Assembly (NCBI GenBank): GCA_003487005.1
Contig: DNFG01000271.1
Location: 52,198-64,466 of the forward strand
Origin: Bryobacterales bacterium
GTDB lineage: Bacteria; Acidobacteriota; Terriglobia; Bryobacterales; Bryobacteraceae
Reading direction: 5' to 3'
DNA: 12,269 bases
The position numbers and the translations under genes were made by a program. A model generated the notes under the pieces. The model did no database searches. It was not told the DNA's origin and saw nothing but the letters and a program-made list of their open reading frames with translations. This document shows, in pieces, positions 1 through 6,270 of this stretch (its first letter is position 1; every line of letters starts with the position of its first letter).

Positions 1-291
1 TCCCTCGACGAATTCCTCGGCGACTTCCGCGTCGAAGAACGCCACTACATGCGCGAAAACAAGTCTATGTTCCTCAATCGAAAGGCCTTGGTGCTCCAGG
101 AACGGCTCTACTTCCGCAACATCCCCCTCTCCAATTGGGTCGAGCACGAAATGGTCGTCGAAGAGGGCAGCGACCTGAAGAACCTCGCTACCCAGTGCTC
201 GATTTTCAGCACCCGTTCACTCTCCAGCGACGAAGTCCGGCAGAATGCCAAGCTACTGAAAGCGAAAGAGAAAACAGCTAAGACCGCCTGA
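1..291 (+). CDS. C-terminal part of an unrecognised protein (5' end outside window)
   Basis: An open frame runs from base 1 to a TGA at 289-291 (96 residues visible). The reading is continuous upstream of the first internal ATG at 49, so the gene very likely starts before the window and that ATG is probably not the real start. The visible part is soluble-looking, with a mixed middle section (around FRNIPLSNWVEHEMVVEEG) and a lysine-rich tail (LLKAKEKTAKTA). There are no membrane segments, no obvious catalytic motif and no cysteine pair; a single Cys sits in the second half. I do not recognise the family and assign no function. It ends 11 bases before the end of the convergent TSUP permease gene, and I see no clear terminator hairpin in that gap. 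Confidence 0.6.
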   Translation, partial: SLDEFLGDFRVEERHYMRENKSMFLNRKALVLQERLYFRNIPLSNWVEHEMVVEEGSDLKNLATQCSIFSTRSLSSDEVRQNAKLLKAKEKTAKTA

Positions 292-302
292 ACGGCCCAC
301 GC

Positions 303-665
303 TCACTTCCCAGAAAACAGAATCCGGCCGGCCACCACCAGCAGAAAGACCGCGTACAGTTTTCGCACAAGCTCTGGCGACAGCCCCAACGTCAGCCTTG
401 CGCCGAAATAAGCCCCCAGGAACAGTCCAAACGCGATCAAAGCGGCATATTTGATATTCACATGGCCGTTCCTGTAGTACTCAATCGCCCCCAGAAGCCC
501 GACTGGAGGAATCAACGCGGCCAGCGATGTTCCCAATGCTTCAAACTCCTTCAGTTTCATCAAAAACAGGAGGGCTGGGACGATGATCAGTCCCCCTCCA
601 ATGCCGAACATCCCCGACAGCACGCCCGCAACCAAGCCAATCGCCAAAAGCAGAAGATAAGTCAT
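303..665 (-). CDS. Half-size TSUP (TauE/SafE) family membrane permease
   Basis: The 120-residue protein is almost entirely hydrophobic, with about four membrane segments (roughly residues 2-33, 40-62, 72-92 and 98-117). It opens with the glycine-rich signature of the sulfite exporter TauE/SafE (TSUP) family, visible as GLVAGVLSGMFGIGGGLIIV, followed by a proline after the second segment (AALIPPVGLLGA). Typical TSUP proteins are about 250 residues with two such halves; this is a single half, which is also a known form and presumably works as a homodimer. The family moves sulfur-containing or organic anions across the inner membrane, but the substrate cannot be read from sequence. The start is the ATG at 665, with no strong ribosome site (GGGCGA only). 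It is divergent from the ECF sigma gene with a gap of about 74 bases. Confidence 0.88.
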   Translation of the reverse strand: MTYLLLLAIGLVAGVLSGMFGIGGGLIIVPALLFLMKLKEFEALGTSLAALIPPVGLLGAIEYYRNGHVNIKYAALIAFGLFLGAYFGARLTLGLSPELVRKLYAVFLLVVAGRILFSGK

Positions 666-691
666 TTCGCCCGGAGGATATCAGAAAACAC

Positions 692-718
692 GCAACCTGC
701 GTAATCCTCGCGCGTCTA
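692..718 (+). promoter_or_regulatory. Candidate ECF-type promoter for the sigma operon
   Basis: A GCAACC element at 692-697 is followed 15 bases later by CGTCTA at 713-718. This 'AAC ... CGTC' arrangement is the general form of promoters read by ECF sigma factors, which often activate their own gene. It lies 21 bases upstream of the sigma factor ATG at 740 and would place transcription start near 724-726, leaving a short leader that holds the AGGA ribosome site. It was assigned by eye; the exact consensus of this sigma group is not known to me. Confidence 0.45.
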
Positions 719-739
719 GCCGGCGTCAGGAAGGGTAGG

Positions 740-1324
740 ATGGGTGCAATGGCCGAACAACTCGTGGCCGCGGGACCGGCGGCAGCCGCGCTGTCGGACT
801 TCCCGGGCTGGATGGCCTCCCAGCAGCGCAGGGTTTTTCTGCTCTGCCTCCGGATGCTGGGCGACCCCGACGACGCCGATACCGCCACGCAGGACGTCTT
901 TCTGAAGGCGTACCGGTCATTTGAAAAGCAGGATGGCGAGATCGACGACCTCACCCGCTGGGTCACTCGCATCGCCGTCAATACCTGTCTTGATAAGCTC
1001 AGGTCGCGACGCTGGCAGTTCTGGCGTAAGCGGCCGAACCAGGAAGACGAAGAGGTGATCCTCGCCATGGCGCCCTCGACGGGGCCGGATGCCGAGGACA
1101 AACTCTACGCGCAGCAGATCGGAGCCCGGCTCCGGACGGCGATGGAACGGCTCTCGGAGCGCCAGCGGGCCGTCTTTACACTGCGCCATTTCGAGGACTT
1201 GAGCCTCGATGAAATTGCCACTCTGCTCGGTTTGGACGTGGGCACCGTCAAAGCCCACCTCGCCCGGGCGCTTGCGAAAATGAGGGAAGACTTGCTGGAC
1301 CTCTACGAGGCCCGGCGAGGTTGA
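740..1324 (+). CDS. ECF-subfamily RNA polymerase sigma factor
   Basis: The 194-residue protein has the two-domain layout of an ECF sigma factor. Region 2 spans about residues 28-95, with the core-binding and promoter-melting signature GDPDDADTATQDVFLKAYRS and the following WVTRIAVNTCLDKLRSR. Region 4 spans about 130-182, with a helix-turn-helix (LSLDEIATLLGLDVGTVKAH) that reads the -35 element. There is no region 1.1 or region 3. Start: ATG 740 has AGGA eight bases upstream; ATG 749 (three residues later) has an equally spaced AGGA at 737-740, so either may be used. It directs RNA polymerase to a small regulon, most likely including its own operon. The zinc-finger anti-sigma gene follows after 15 bases. 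The closest functional analogy is the RpoE/CnrH type of envelope sensing, but the inducing signal is unknown. Confidence 0.95.
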   Translation: MGAMAEQLVAAGPAAAALSDFPGWMASQQRRVFLLCLRMLGDPDDADTATQDVFLKAYRSFEKQDGEIDDLTRWVTRIAVNTCLDKLRSRRWQFWRKRPNQEDEEVILAMAPSTGPDAEDKLYAQQIGARLRTAMERLSERQRAVFTLRHFEDLSLDEIATLLGLDVGTVKAHLARALAKMREDLLDLYEARRG

Positions 1325-1339
1325 AGGAGTGAAGCGGTC

Positions 1340-1831
1340 ATGAAAGCCGAAAAGCAGGTCATCAATCAGCCCGGCTCCGGCCACTGGAGCGAGGCCCGGA
1401 TGCTCGACCACCTCTATGGTCTTGACACTCCCGCGGATCTGAATGAGCGGCATCTGGCGGAATGCCCCGATTGTGCACCCCGGTGGACCGCCCTCACTGC
1501 CCGTCGAGCCAAGATCGTCGCGGGCGCGTACGCCGCCCGCGAAGACCGCCTGCGCGCCCAACGCGCCGCTATTTTCGACCGGATCGAACGGCCCTCCCGG
1601 CGTGGCCTCTGGAGCCTCGTTCCGGCCGCTGCCACCGCCCTCCTTCTCGTCACCGGTGTCGCTCTGCAGACGCCCGCTCCCGCGCCGCAGCCTCAGACCG
1701 TGGCCGTCGTTTCTCAGAGCGACCGTGAACTGTTTCGCGAGGTCGCGGCCCTGATGGAAGAAGACGTTCCTCGCGCCACCGACCCGTTTAACAGCCTCTT
1801 TGAGACTTCCAACAGCCTGGAGGTACAGTAA
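1340..1831 (+). CDS. Membrane anti-sigma factor with zinc-finger (ZAS) motif
   Basis: The 163-residue protein has a cytoplasmic N-terminal domain carrying His38-x3-Cys42-x2-Cys45 (RHLAECPDC), the zinc-associated anti-sigma (ZAS) signature. A single membrane helix follows at about residues 89-109 (LWSLVPAAATALLLVTGVAL), then a short Pro/Ala/Gln-rich periplasmic tail of about 50 residues. The order fits an anti-sigma factor that holds the upstream ECF sigma inactive at the membrane until the tail or a partner senses stress. The start is ATG 1340 with AAGGAG at 1324-1329, and the sigma stop codon lies 15 bases upstream, so translation is likely coupled. The periplasmic part is small, so sensing may depend on the Spy-like protein encoded next. 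The role is inferred from motif, topology and gene order. Confidence 0.9.
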   Translation: MKAEKQVINQPGSGHWSEARMLDHLYGLDTPADLNERHLAECPDCAPRWTALTARRAKIVAGAYAAREDRLRAQRAAIFDRIERPSRRGLWSLVPAAATALLLVTGVALQTPAPAPQPQTVAVVSQSDRELFREVAALMEEDVPRATDPFNSLFETSNSLEVQ

Positions 1832-1832
1832 A

Positions 1833-2324
1833 ATGCGCTGGATTCTGGCTTTTCTGCTTTGCGTGCTGCCAGCGGCGGCACAGAACCCCCGCGGCATCTT
1901 CAACTGGTGGGACACACCCATGGCTCGGGACCTCAACCTCACCGAGGCTCAACGCCAGCAGATCCGCAGCACCCTCCGGGACTACCGCGGCAAGATCATC
2001 GACCTCCGCGCCGCCATCGAAAAGGCCGAACTCGAGGTCGAAGACTCGTTCAACTCCGAGAACCTCGATCAGCAACAGGCCAATGCCGCGATTGAACGGC
2101 TTGCCGCGGCGCGAGGCGACATGATCCGCGTCTTCTCGCAAATGAGCCTGCAAATGCGCACCGTCCTGACCCAGGAGCAGTGGCGGGAATTGCAGCGGCG
2201 CCGTCCACGAATGCAGCCGGGAGGGCCGGCTGGGCCCGCCGGTCCAGGAGCGGGCGGTCCGCGCCGGGGACTGCAGAGACGCGGGCAGGGCCCGGCGGGC
2301 GGGCCACCGCCTGAACTCGATTAG
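1833..2324 (+). CDS. Periplasmic Spy/CpxP-like (heavy-metal-sensor type) protein
   Basis: The 163-residue protein starts at ATG 1833, with GGAGGT at 1819-1824 spaced eight bases away; an in-frame TTG at 1800 lies inside the anti-sigma gene and has no comparable site. A signal peptide covers about residues 1-17 (WILAFLLCVLPAAAQ). The mature part is helical and carries two LTxxQ-type motifs, LNLTEAQRQQI and VLTQEQWRELQ, the hallmark of Spy/CpxP/CnrX-like periplasmic helical proteins. The last 45 or so residues are Gly/Pro/Arg-rich and probably disordered. Family members are chaperones or stress and metal sensors that damp an envelope-stress circuit. Here it is the third gene after the ECF sigma and anti-sigma genes, one base past the anti-sigma stop, so it likely acts as sensor or feedback partner. 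Metal specificity cannot be read. Confidence 0.82.
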   Translation: MRWILAFLLCVLPAAAQNPRGIFNWWDTPMARDLNLTEAQRQQIRSTLRDYRGKIIDLRAAIEKAELEVEDSFNSENLDQQQANAAIERLAAARGDMIRVFSQMSLQMRTVLTQEQWRELQRRRPRMQPGGPAGPAGPGAGGPRRGLQRRGQGPAGGPPPELD

Positions 2325-4441
2325 GGTTTCTTCAGCGTGATATCCAGGGGCTGACCACAGGCAAGTTCACCGTCCGGTTCGGTCCGCCCACACACCAGCA
2401 CCGATGTCGCCATCGCGGGCAGGTCTTCGGGAACCACGAACCGGAGCACCTTTGCCCCAACAGGTTCCTCGATTCCGTCCGTCCGGAGCAGTTCCTCAAT
2501 CTCCCGGTCGTGCAGCCGGATGAATACCGGGTCCAACGCCAGGCCGAGTCCGGTCACGAACAACTGCAGAATCCGGCCGGTTGCCACGGGGAAATCCGGT
2601 CCGTTGCGCTCGTTGTCGTCTTCATTCAGGGCAAACAGCACAGCCGGAGCCACCGGCGCGATCTCGACGCCCCAGGGCACGCTTTGCCGCCCGCCACGGT
2701 CCACCTGAACCAGTGCGCGTCTCAATCCCGGATCCAAAGCCGGCGGAACTTCGATCAGAATCTCGTCCGCTTCCACCAGCAGCACCCGCGCGGGAATACC
2801 GCCGGCCGTCACCGTGCTCTGCTCGGTGAAGCCCTCACCCAACACGACCGCCAGCGACCCCGGAGCCACCGGGCCGGGAATCCGGTTCCCCGCATTCACA
2901 ACATCGTGAATAACCGGCGGCGGCTCCACCGGCGGTAGTGGCATGGTCACCCGCAACAGAACCGGGATAATCACCTCTCCTGCATTCGCCAGTCCGGTTA
3001 CCACCAACTGGGCTGTATAGTCTCCCGGCGTCAGATTCCCGGGCAGCACGTCGAAACGGACCGTCGCCCGCTCCACGCCGGCTTCTGGGAAGATTCGGAC
3101 CCAGTCCGCCCCATGTTCGTAGCGGACACGGACCCGCCATTCCAGAAGATTGCCTCCGGTGTTCTCAACGATAATGTTGCCAATCTGGTGCCCGGCGCCC
3201 GACGGAGCGGTGAATTCGGTGGGAGAGATCGGTGTTACCCGGAGGTGGGGAAAGTACGGGGCCGCACAGTCGTTCAGCAGAGGGCAGTCGTTGATCGCCA
3301 TATTGGCGGCAAACCGGGGTACCGGAGCAGACTCGGAAGCCCCACGGACCTCGGAAACCGGCCCAAGGCTCACCGACGACCGGATCACCGGGCCGCCCTC
3401 GCGCCAGTCCGTGGGCATGACGATCCAGGCGGGAAACTGGGCCGTTTCCAGCCCCGCATTATTCGCATCGAGCACTTCGTAAACGGCATAGTGCAGGCCG
3501 TCCCGCTCATCGGAAGTCGCCACCGGGCCGAGCAGATTCATCCCGGGTATCAATTCAAAGGCAGGAACGCCGCCCAGACCGTTCGGGTCCGCACCGCTGA
3601 CCAGCCCGAGCATCAGCGAAGGAGACGGTTGTGGCAGATGGAGTCCGGGGGCCGCTGGAATTCCAAGATTCCCTCCCGACGTGGCCTGAATCGCATTCGA
3701 GCCCGCAACCCCTCGAGGTACCAGCACCCGGCCGTCCTTCGGGACTCCCGCGAATGTCACGACGACGCGCGTCGCGCTCTCGTGCTGCGTGCCCTTCGGC
3801 CTGAGCACTGCCGGACCCGTCTCGGTAATGCGCGTCGTGACAAAGGGGATGCCTGCGGCTAGAAGACCCTCAAAATCAATATCATCCGGAAGTCGGGGCG
3901 CCGCTCGTGGAATCGTCGCCGTACTCGCGGCCCCAAGCCCCAGGCCGGTGGAGCGGCCCACAATGACGGTCGCAAAGGGTACCGGCAGTTGGGGATTGCC
4001 GAATGCGCTGACCAGCGCCATGACGTCGGTTCCGCTCTCCACCCGGATCCCCGAAACCCGCAGCCCGACTGTGCCTGCCGGGTCGAAAGCGACATGGATC
4101 TCCTCGAGTGCGAGCGAGTTCGCTCCCAGCCTGCGGGCGCGCACGCCCGGAATAGGGTGCCAGGCGCCAGCGACATCCAGTGCCAGCATCACCTCATTCA
4201 GAAACACGCCATCAGCCTGGTTCGCAAGGATACTACTGACCGCAACCTGCAGGGTCCCCTCAATGGGGGCAAAGGGCGTACCGCCGGCGCAGCGGAGGAC
4301 GATGTCGCCCGCCTGTTCCGCCAGGCCGTAGCCCCTCATCGGCACCGGCACGCCTGTCAGCTGACATTGAATGATCGCTTGAGCGGGTGTGAGAACACCG
4401 AGAACCGCCAGAAAACCGATTGTCGAGATGATTGAGCGCAT
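2321..4441 (-). CDS. Secreted Solibacter-type protein with BACON-like and TIGR03437 C-terminal domains
   Basis: The 706-residue protein starts at ATG 4441, preceded by GGAGG four bases away. An open frame continues further upstream but runs through the tRNA, so that extension is not coding. A signal peptide covers about residues 1-22 (IISTIGFLAVLGVLTPAQA). Residues 25-90 contain a 'GDIVLRCAGGTP' stretch typical of Solibacter cell-surface proteins. Residues about 400-500 look like an Ig-fold BACON-type domain (IIVENTGGNLLEWRV, YTAQLVVTG). Residues about 508-706 match the TIGR03437 C-terminal domain, with VVNAGNR, PGSLAVVLGEGF and an IPT/TIG-like section. No catalytic site is seen, so a surface, adhesive or carbohydrate-contact role is the best guess. 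Its TAA overlaps the stop of the Spy-like gene on the other strand by 4 bases. Confidence 0.85.
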   Translation of the reverse strand: MRSIISTIGFLAVLGVLTPAQAIIQCQLTGVPVPMRGYGLAEQAGDIVLRCAGGTPFAPIEGTLQVAVSSILANQADGVFLNEVMLALDVAGAWHPIPGVRARRLGANSLALEEIHVAFDPAGTVGLRVSGIRVESGTDVMALVSAFGNPQLPVPFATVIVGRSTGLGLGAASTATIPRAAPRLPDDIDFEGLLAAGIPFVTTRITETGPAVLRPKGTQHESATRVVVTFAGVPKDGRVLVPRGVAGSNAIQATSGGNLGIPAAPGLHLPQPSPSLMLGLVSGADPNGLGGVPAFELIPGMNLLGPVATSDERDGLHYAVYEVLDANNAGLETAQFPAWIVMPTDWREGGPVIRSSVSLGPVSEVRGASESAPVPRFAANMAINDCPLLNDCAAPYFPHLRVTPISPTEFTAPSGAGHQIGNIIVENTGGNLLEWRVRVRYEHGADWVRIFPEAGVERATVRFDVLPGNLTPGDYTAQLVVTGLANAGEVIIPVLLRVTMPLPPVEPPPVIHDVVNAGNRIPGPVAPGSLAVVLGEGFTEQSTVTAGGIPARVLLVEADEILIEVPPALDPGLRRALVQVDRGGRQSVPWGVEIAPVAPAVLFALNEDDNERNGPDFPVATGRILQLFVTGLGLALDPVFIRLHDREIEELLRTDGIEEPVGAKVLRFVVPEDLPAMATSVLVCGRTEPDGELACGQPLDITLKKP

Positions 4442-4457
4442 GCTGCCTCCATGAACT

Positions 4458-4467
4458 CCCGCGCGGG
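4458..4467. other. Perfect 10-bp palindrome upstream of the secreted protein gene
   Basis: CCCGCGCGGG is a perfect palindrome 17 bases upstream of the ATG at 4441, between that gene and the tRNA. It could be a small operator, but short GC palindromes are common in DNA of this composition. Confidence 0.15.
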
Positions 4468-4564
4468 CGGGACAGACTCCTCGTGACAGGGGCCGGGGCA
4501 GACCAGCACCCCCATCATGCCCCAATTCGCCGGCAATTGCCAGACCCCCCGGTCCGGGTGCGGC

Positions 4565-4570
4565 TATACT
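4565..4570 (+). promoter_or_regulatory. Candidate -10 element for tRNA-Pro
   Basis: TATACT is a near-consensus -10 box ending 10 bases before the first tRNA base, as expected for a tRNA promoter with a short leader. A TTGCCA at 4537-4542 resembles a -35 box, but the spacer would be 22 bases, which is too long for ordinary sigma-70 use; at the ideal distance the sequence is unremarkable. Confidence 0.5.
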
Positions 4571-4580
4571 GAAGAGGAGT

Positions 4581-4657
4581 CGGGGCGTAGCGCAGTCTGG
4601 TAGCGCACCTGCCTTGGGCGCAGGGGGTCGCAGGTTCAAATCCTGCCGCCCCGACCA
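4581..4657 (+). tRNA. tRNA-Pro (anticodon UGG)
   Basis: This is a 77-base tRNA with a complete cloverleaf. The acceptor stem CGGGGCG (4581-4587) pairs perfectly with CGCCCCG (4647-4653), followed by discriminator A and an encoded CCA (4655-4657). The D-arm region reads TAGCGCAGTCTGGTAGCGCA. The anticodon stem CCTGC/GCAGG encloses the loop CTTGGGC with anticodon TGG, reading proline CCA codons and, by wobble, others. The T-arm contains GGTTCAAATCC. It closely resembles the standard bacterial proline tRNA. It is transcribed forward and lies between two reverse-strand protein genes, so it is probably a single-gene unit. No clear terminator hairpin is visible in the 25 bases after it. Confidence 0.98.
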
Positions 4658-4682
4658 AACCTCATTTGTCTGTCCGGAACGT

Positions 4683-5813
4683 TCAATTGCCCTGCCGCTT
4701 CCGCTCCAGCAACCACGTGCAGGCTTCCAGCCGTGATGCTCCCCCGTCATTCACCGCGAACTGTGGCGCCGCCCAGTAGCCTCCCCGCCGCGCCCGCCCG
4801 CTCCATAGCGCCACCCCCGCGTACGCACCATCCTTGCGCATCACATAGAAATTGATGTCGAACAGGTTCAATTTCCTTTCGTCTCCATTGAAATTCCGGG
4901 CAATCCGCTTCAGGCAGTCCAGCCCAGCTTCTTTCGGGCTCATGCCCCGCCGCAGATTTTCCACGATCGTGTGCGCGCCCGCCACCCGGATATTCTCCTC
5001 CCCGCGCCCCGTCGATCCCGCCGCGCCCACATCCTGATCCACATACAGCCCCGCCCCGATAATGGGCGAATCGCCTATCCGCCCAGGGATCTTCCACGCC
5101 AGCCCCGACGTTGTCGTCACTCCCGACATTTCCCCTTTCGCATTCAGCGACAGACAGTTGATCGTCCCCGTCGGCGGGTTCTTCACTACGTCCAGCGCCC
5201 AGGCAATCGCCTCTTCCGTCGCCCGTGGAAACTGTCTTCGCAAGAGCGCCTGCGGCTCATAACCCGGCGCATCAATCCCCGGCGCCCATGCATTCGACCC
5301 GTTCCCGTCCCGCCGCGACTGCATCCATGCCATCCACGCCATCCGCGACTTCTCCGTCAGCAGATTCTCTTCCGGAAACCCCCACGCCTTCGCAAAATCC
5401 AGCGCCCCCTGCCCCGCCAGCATAATGTGGTCCGTCTGCTCCATCACCACCTTCGCCACCCGCGACGGATACCGGATGTTTTTCAACCCCGCCACTGATC
5501 CCGCCCTTCGCGTCGGTCCGTGCATCACGCTCGCGTCCAATTCCACCTCCCCTCGCTCGTTCGGCAACCCCCCGTAACCCACCGAATTGTCCCCCGGATC
5601 CTCCTCGTTCAGGTTCACCCCCGCGATCACCGCATCCAGCGTGTCCCCCCCCTCTTTCAGGATCCCCATCGCCACTTCGCAGCACTTCAGCCCGTTGGCG
5701 GAGGAGATCACAAGGTTCTTTGGACTTGCCCCCCCACTTTGAGCGGAAAGCGCCGCGGGGAACGCGGCCGTCGAAGCAAGCAGGTCTCTGCGTCTCATGG
5801 GAATTCGTTTCAT
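4683..5813 (-). CDS. N4-(beta-N-acetylglucosaminyl)-L-asparaginase (glycosylasparaginase-type Ntn hydrolase), Tat-exported
   Basis: The 376-residue protein opens with a twin-arginine leader (MRRRDLLASTAAFPAALSAQ), suggesting folded export by Tat. The family signature VGYGGLPNERGEVELDASVM is at about residues 78-97. The autoprocessing site is at Gly216-Thr217 (TGTINCLSL); Thr217 becomes the N-terminal nucleophile. The substrate-binding segment GRIGDSPIIGAGLYVD follows at 244-259. The enzyme cleaves the GlcNAc-Asn bond of glycoasparagine, or related beta-aspartyl bonds. Classical glycosylasparaginases cleave before Thr at Asp-Thr; here the residue is Gly, as in isoaspartyl-peptidase/plant-type relatives. 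Start: ATG 5813 has GGAG only one base away, and in-frame ATG 5798 has no site, so the exact start is unsure. It is divergent from the FxLYD-like gene. Confidence 0.9.
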   Translation of the reverse strand: MKRIPMRRRDLLASTAAFPAALSAQSGGASPKNLVISSANGLKCCEVAMGILKEGGDTLDAVIAGVNLNEEDPGDNSVGYGGLPNERGEVELDASVMHGPTRRAGSVAGLKNIRYPSRVAKVVMEQTDHIMLAGQGALDFAKAWGFPEENLLTEKSRMAWMAWMQSRRDGNGSNAWAPGIDAPGYEPQALLRRQFPRATEEAIAWALDVVKNPPTGTINCLSLNAKGEMSGVTTTSGLAWKIPGRIGDSPIIGAGLYVDQDVGAAGSTGRGEENIRVAGAHTIVENLRRGMSPKEAGLDCLKRIARNFNGDERKLNLFDINFYVMRKDGAYAGVALWSGRARRGGYWAAPQFAVNDGGASRLEACTWLLERKRQGN

Positions 5814-5821
5814 TCTCCGGC

Positions 5822-5831
5822 CCCCATGGGG
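5822..5831. other. Perfect 10-bp palindrome in a divergent intergenic region
   Basis: CCCCATGGGG lies between the divergent glycosylasparaginase and FxLYD-like genes, 9 bases from the former's start. It could be an operator, but at this base composition chance is a fair explanation. Confidence 0.15.
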
Positions 5832-5854
5832 ACAGATGCAACCCGCGCGTCCGC

Positions 5855-5860
5855 TAAACT
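5855..5860 (+). promoter_or_regulatory. Candidate -10 box placed for a leaderless start
   Basis: TAAACT fits the TANNNT form of a -10 element and ends seven bases before the ATG at 5868, so transcription would begin at or next to the start codon. No ribosome binding site precedes that ATG, which agrees with a leaderless mRNA. The -35 side is poor. Confidence 0.3.
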
Positions 5861-5867
5861 GAAACCT

Positions 5868-6257
5868 ATGTGGACCCGGGTGGCTTTCCTCTGCGTTCTC
5901 CTTCTGCCCCTCCTTGCGCCTGCGCAGGAGCGCCGGAGGCCCGCCGAGTTGACCGTTGTCGAAATCGATGTCCGCCGCAATGTCGACATTATCCAGATCG
6001 ACGGCCGCCTCAGGAATGTCGGCCAGCGCCGGGCCGAGGACATCACTCTCATCGTTCACTTCCTCGCCCCCGGCCGCGCTCCGCTCGAGACCCGCGAAGG
6101 CACCCTCGACGACGAGACTCTCGAACCCGGCGCCGAATCCGAATTCTCCTTCGAGACCCCCTTTCAGCCTCGCCTCGTCGAAATCCGCCTCGAAGCCAAA
6201 ACCAGATCCGGCCGCTCCATCCGGCTCAACCGCCCCGGCCCCTATCGAATCGAGTAA
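5868..6257 (+). CDS. Small secreted FxLYD-like domain protein
   Basis: The 129-residue protein starts at ATG 5868, inside a longer open frame that has no better start. A signal peptide covers about residues 1-20 (VAFLCVLLLPLLAPAQ) without a lipobox cysteine. The mature part is one beta-rich domain. It begins with VVEIDVRRNVDIIQIDGRLRN and VGQRRAEDITLIVHFL, continues with a Glu/Asp-rich loop (LDDETLEPGAESEFSF) and ends RLNRPGPYRIE. This pattern of a new strand that compares a quantity with its 'rest' form, then LEPGAESEF, is that of FxLYD-type Ig-like domains found in exported proteins of unknown function. It is the first gene of a tight forward run; aroA begins 13 bases after its stop. No partner or ligand can be read. 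The family assignment is by pattern only. Confidence 0.72.
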   Translation: MWTRVAFLCVLLLPLLAPAQERRRPAELTVVEIDVRRNVDIIQIDGRLRNVGQRRAEDITLIVHFLAPGRAPLETREGTLDDETLEPGAESEFSFETPFQPRLVEIRLEAKTRSGRSIRLNRPGPYRIE

Positions 6258-6270
6258 CCAAGGACCCTTC

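Noticed and set aside
1800..1832. TTG start for the Spy-like protein
   Set aside because: It lies within the anti-sigma coding region without a ribosome site; ATG 1833 has GGAGGT and gives a clean signal peptide.
917..1942. 341-residue reverse open frame across the sigma operon
   Set aside because: It is antisense to three well-supported genes and has no ribosome site or recognisable domain.
2510..4435. Several forward open frames of 60-250 codons opposite the secreted protein gene
   Set aside because: Their translations are Arg/Pro/His-rich shadows with no domain, and the reverse strand encodes a family with known motifs.
4442..4750. Upstream extension of the secreted TIGR03437 protein by about 103 residues on the reverse strand
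   Set aside because: It runs antisense through the tRNA-Pro gene; a signal peptide and ribosome site mark the ATG at 4441.
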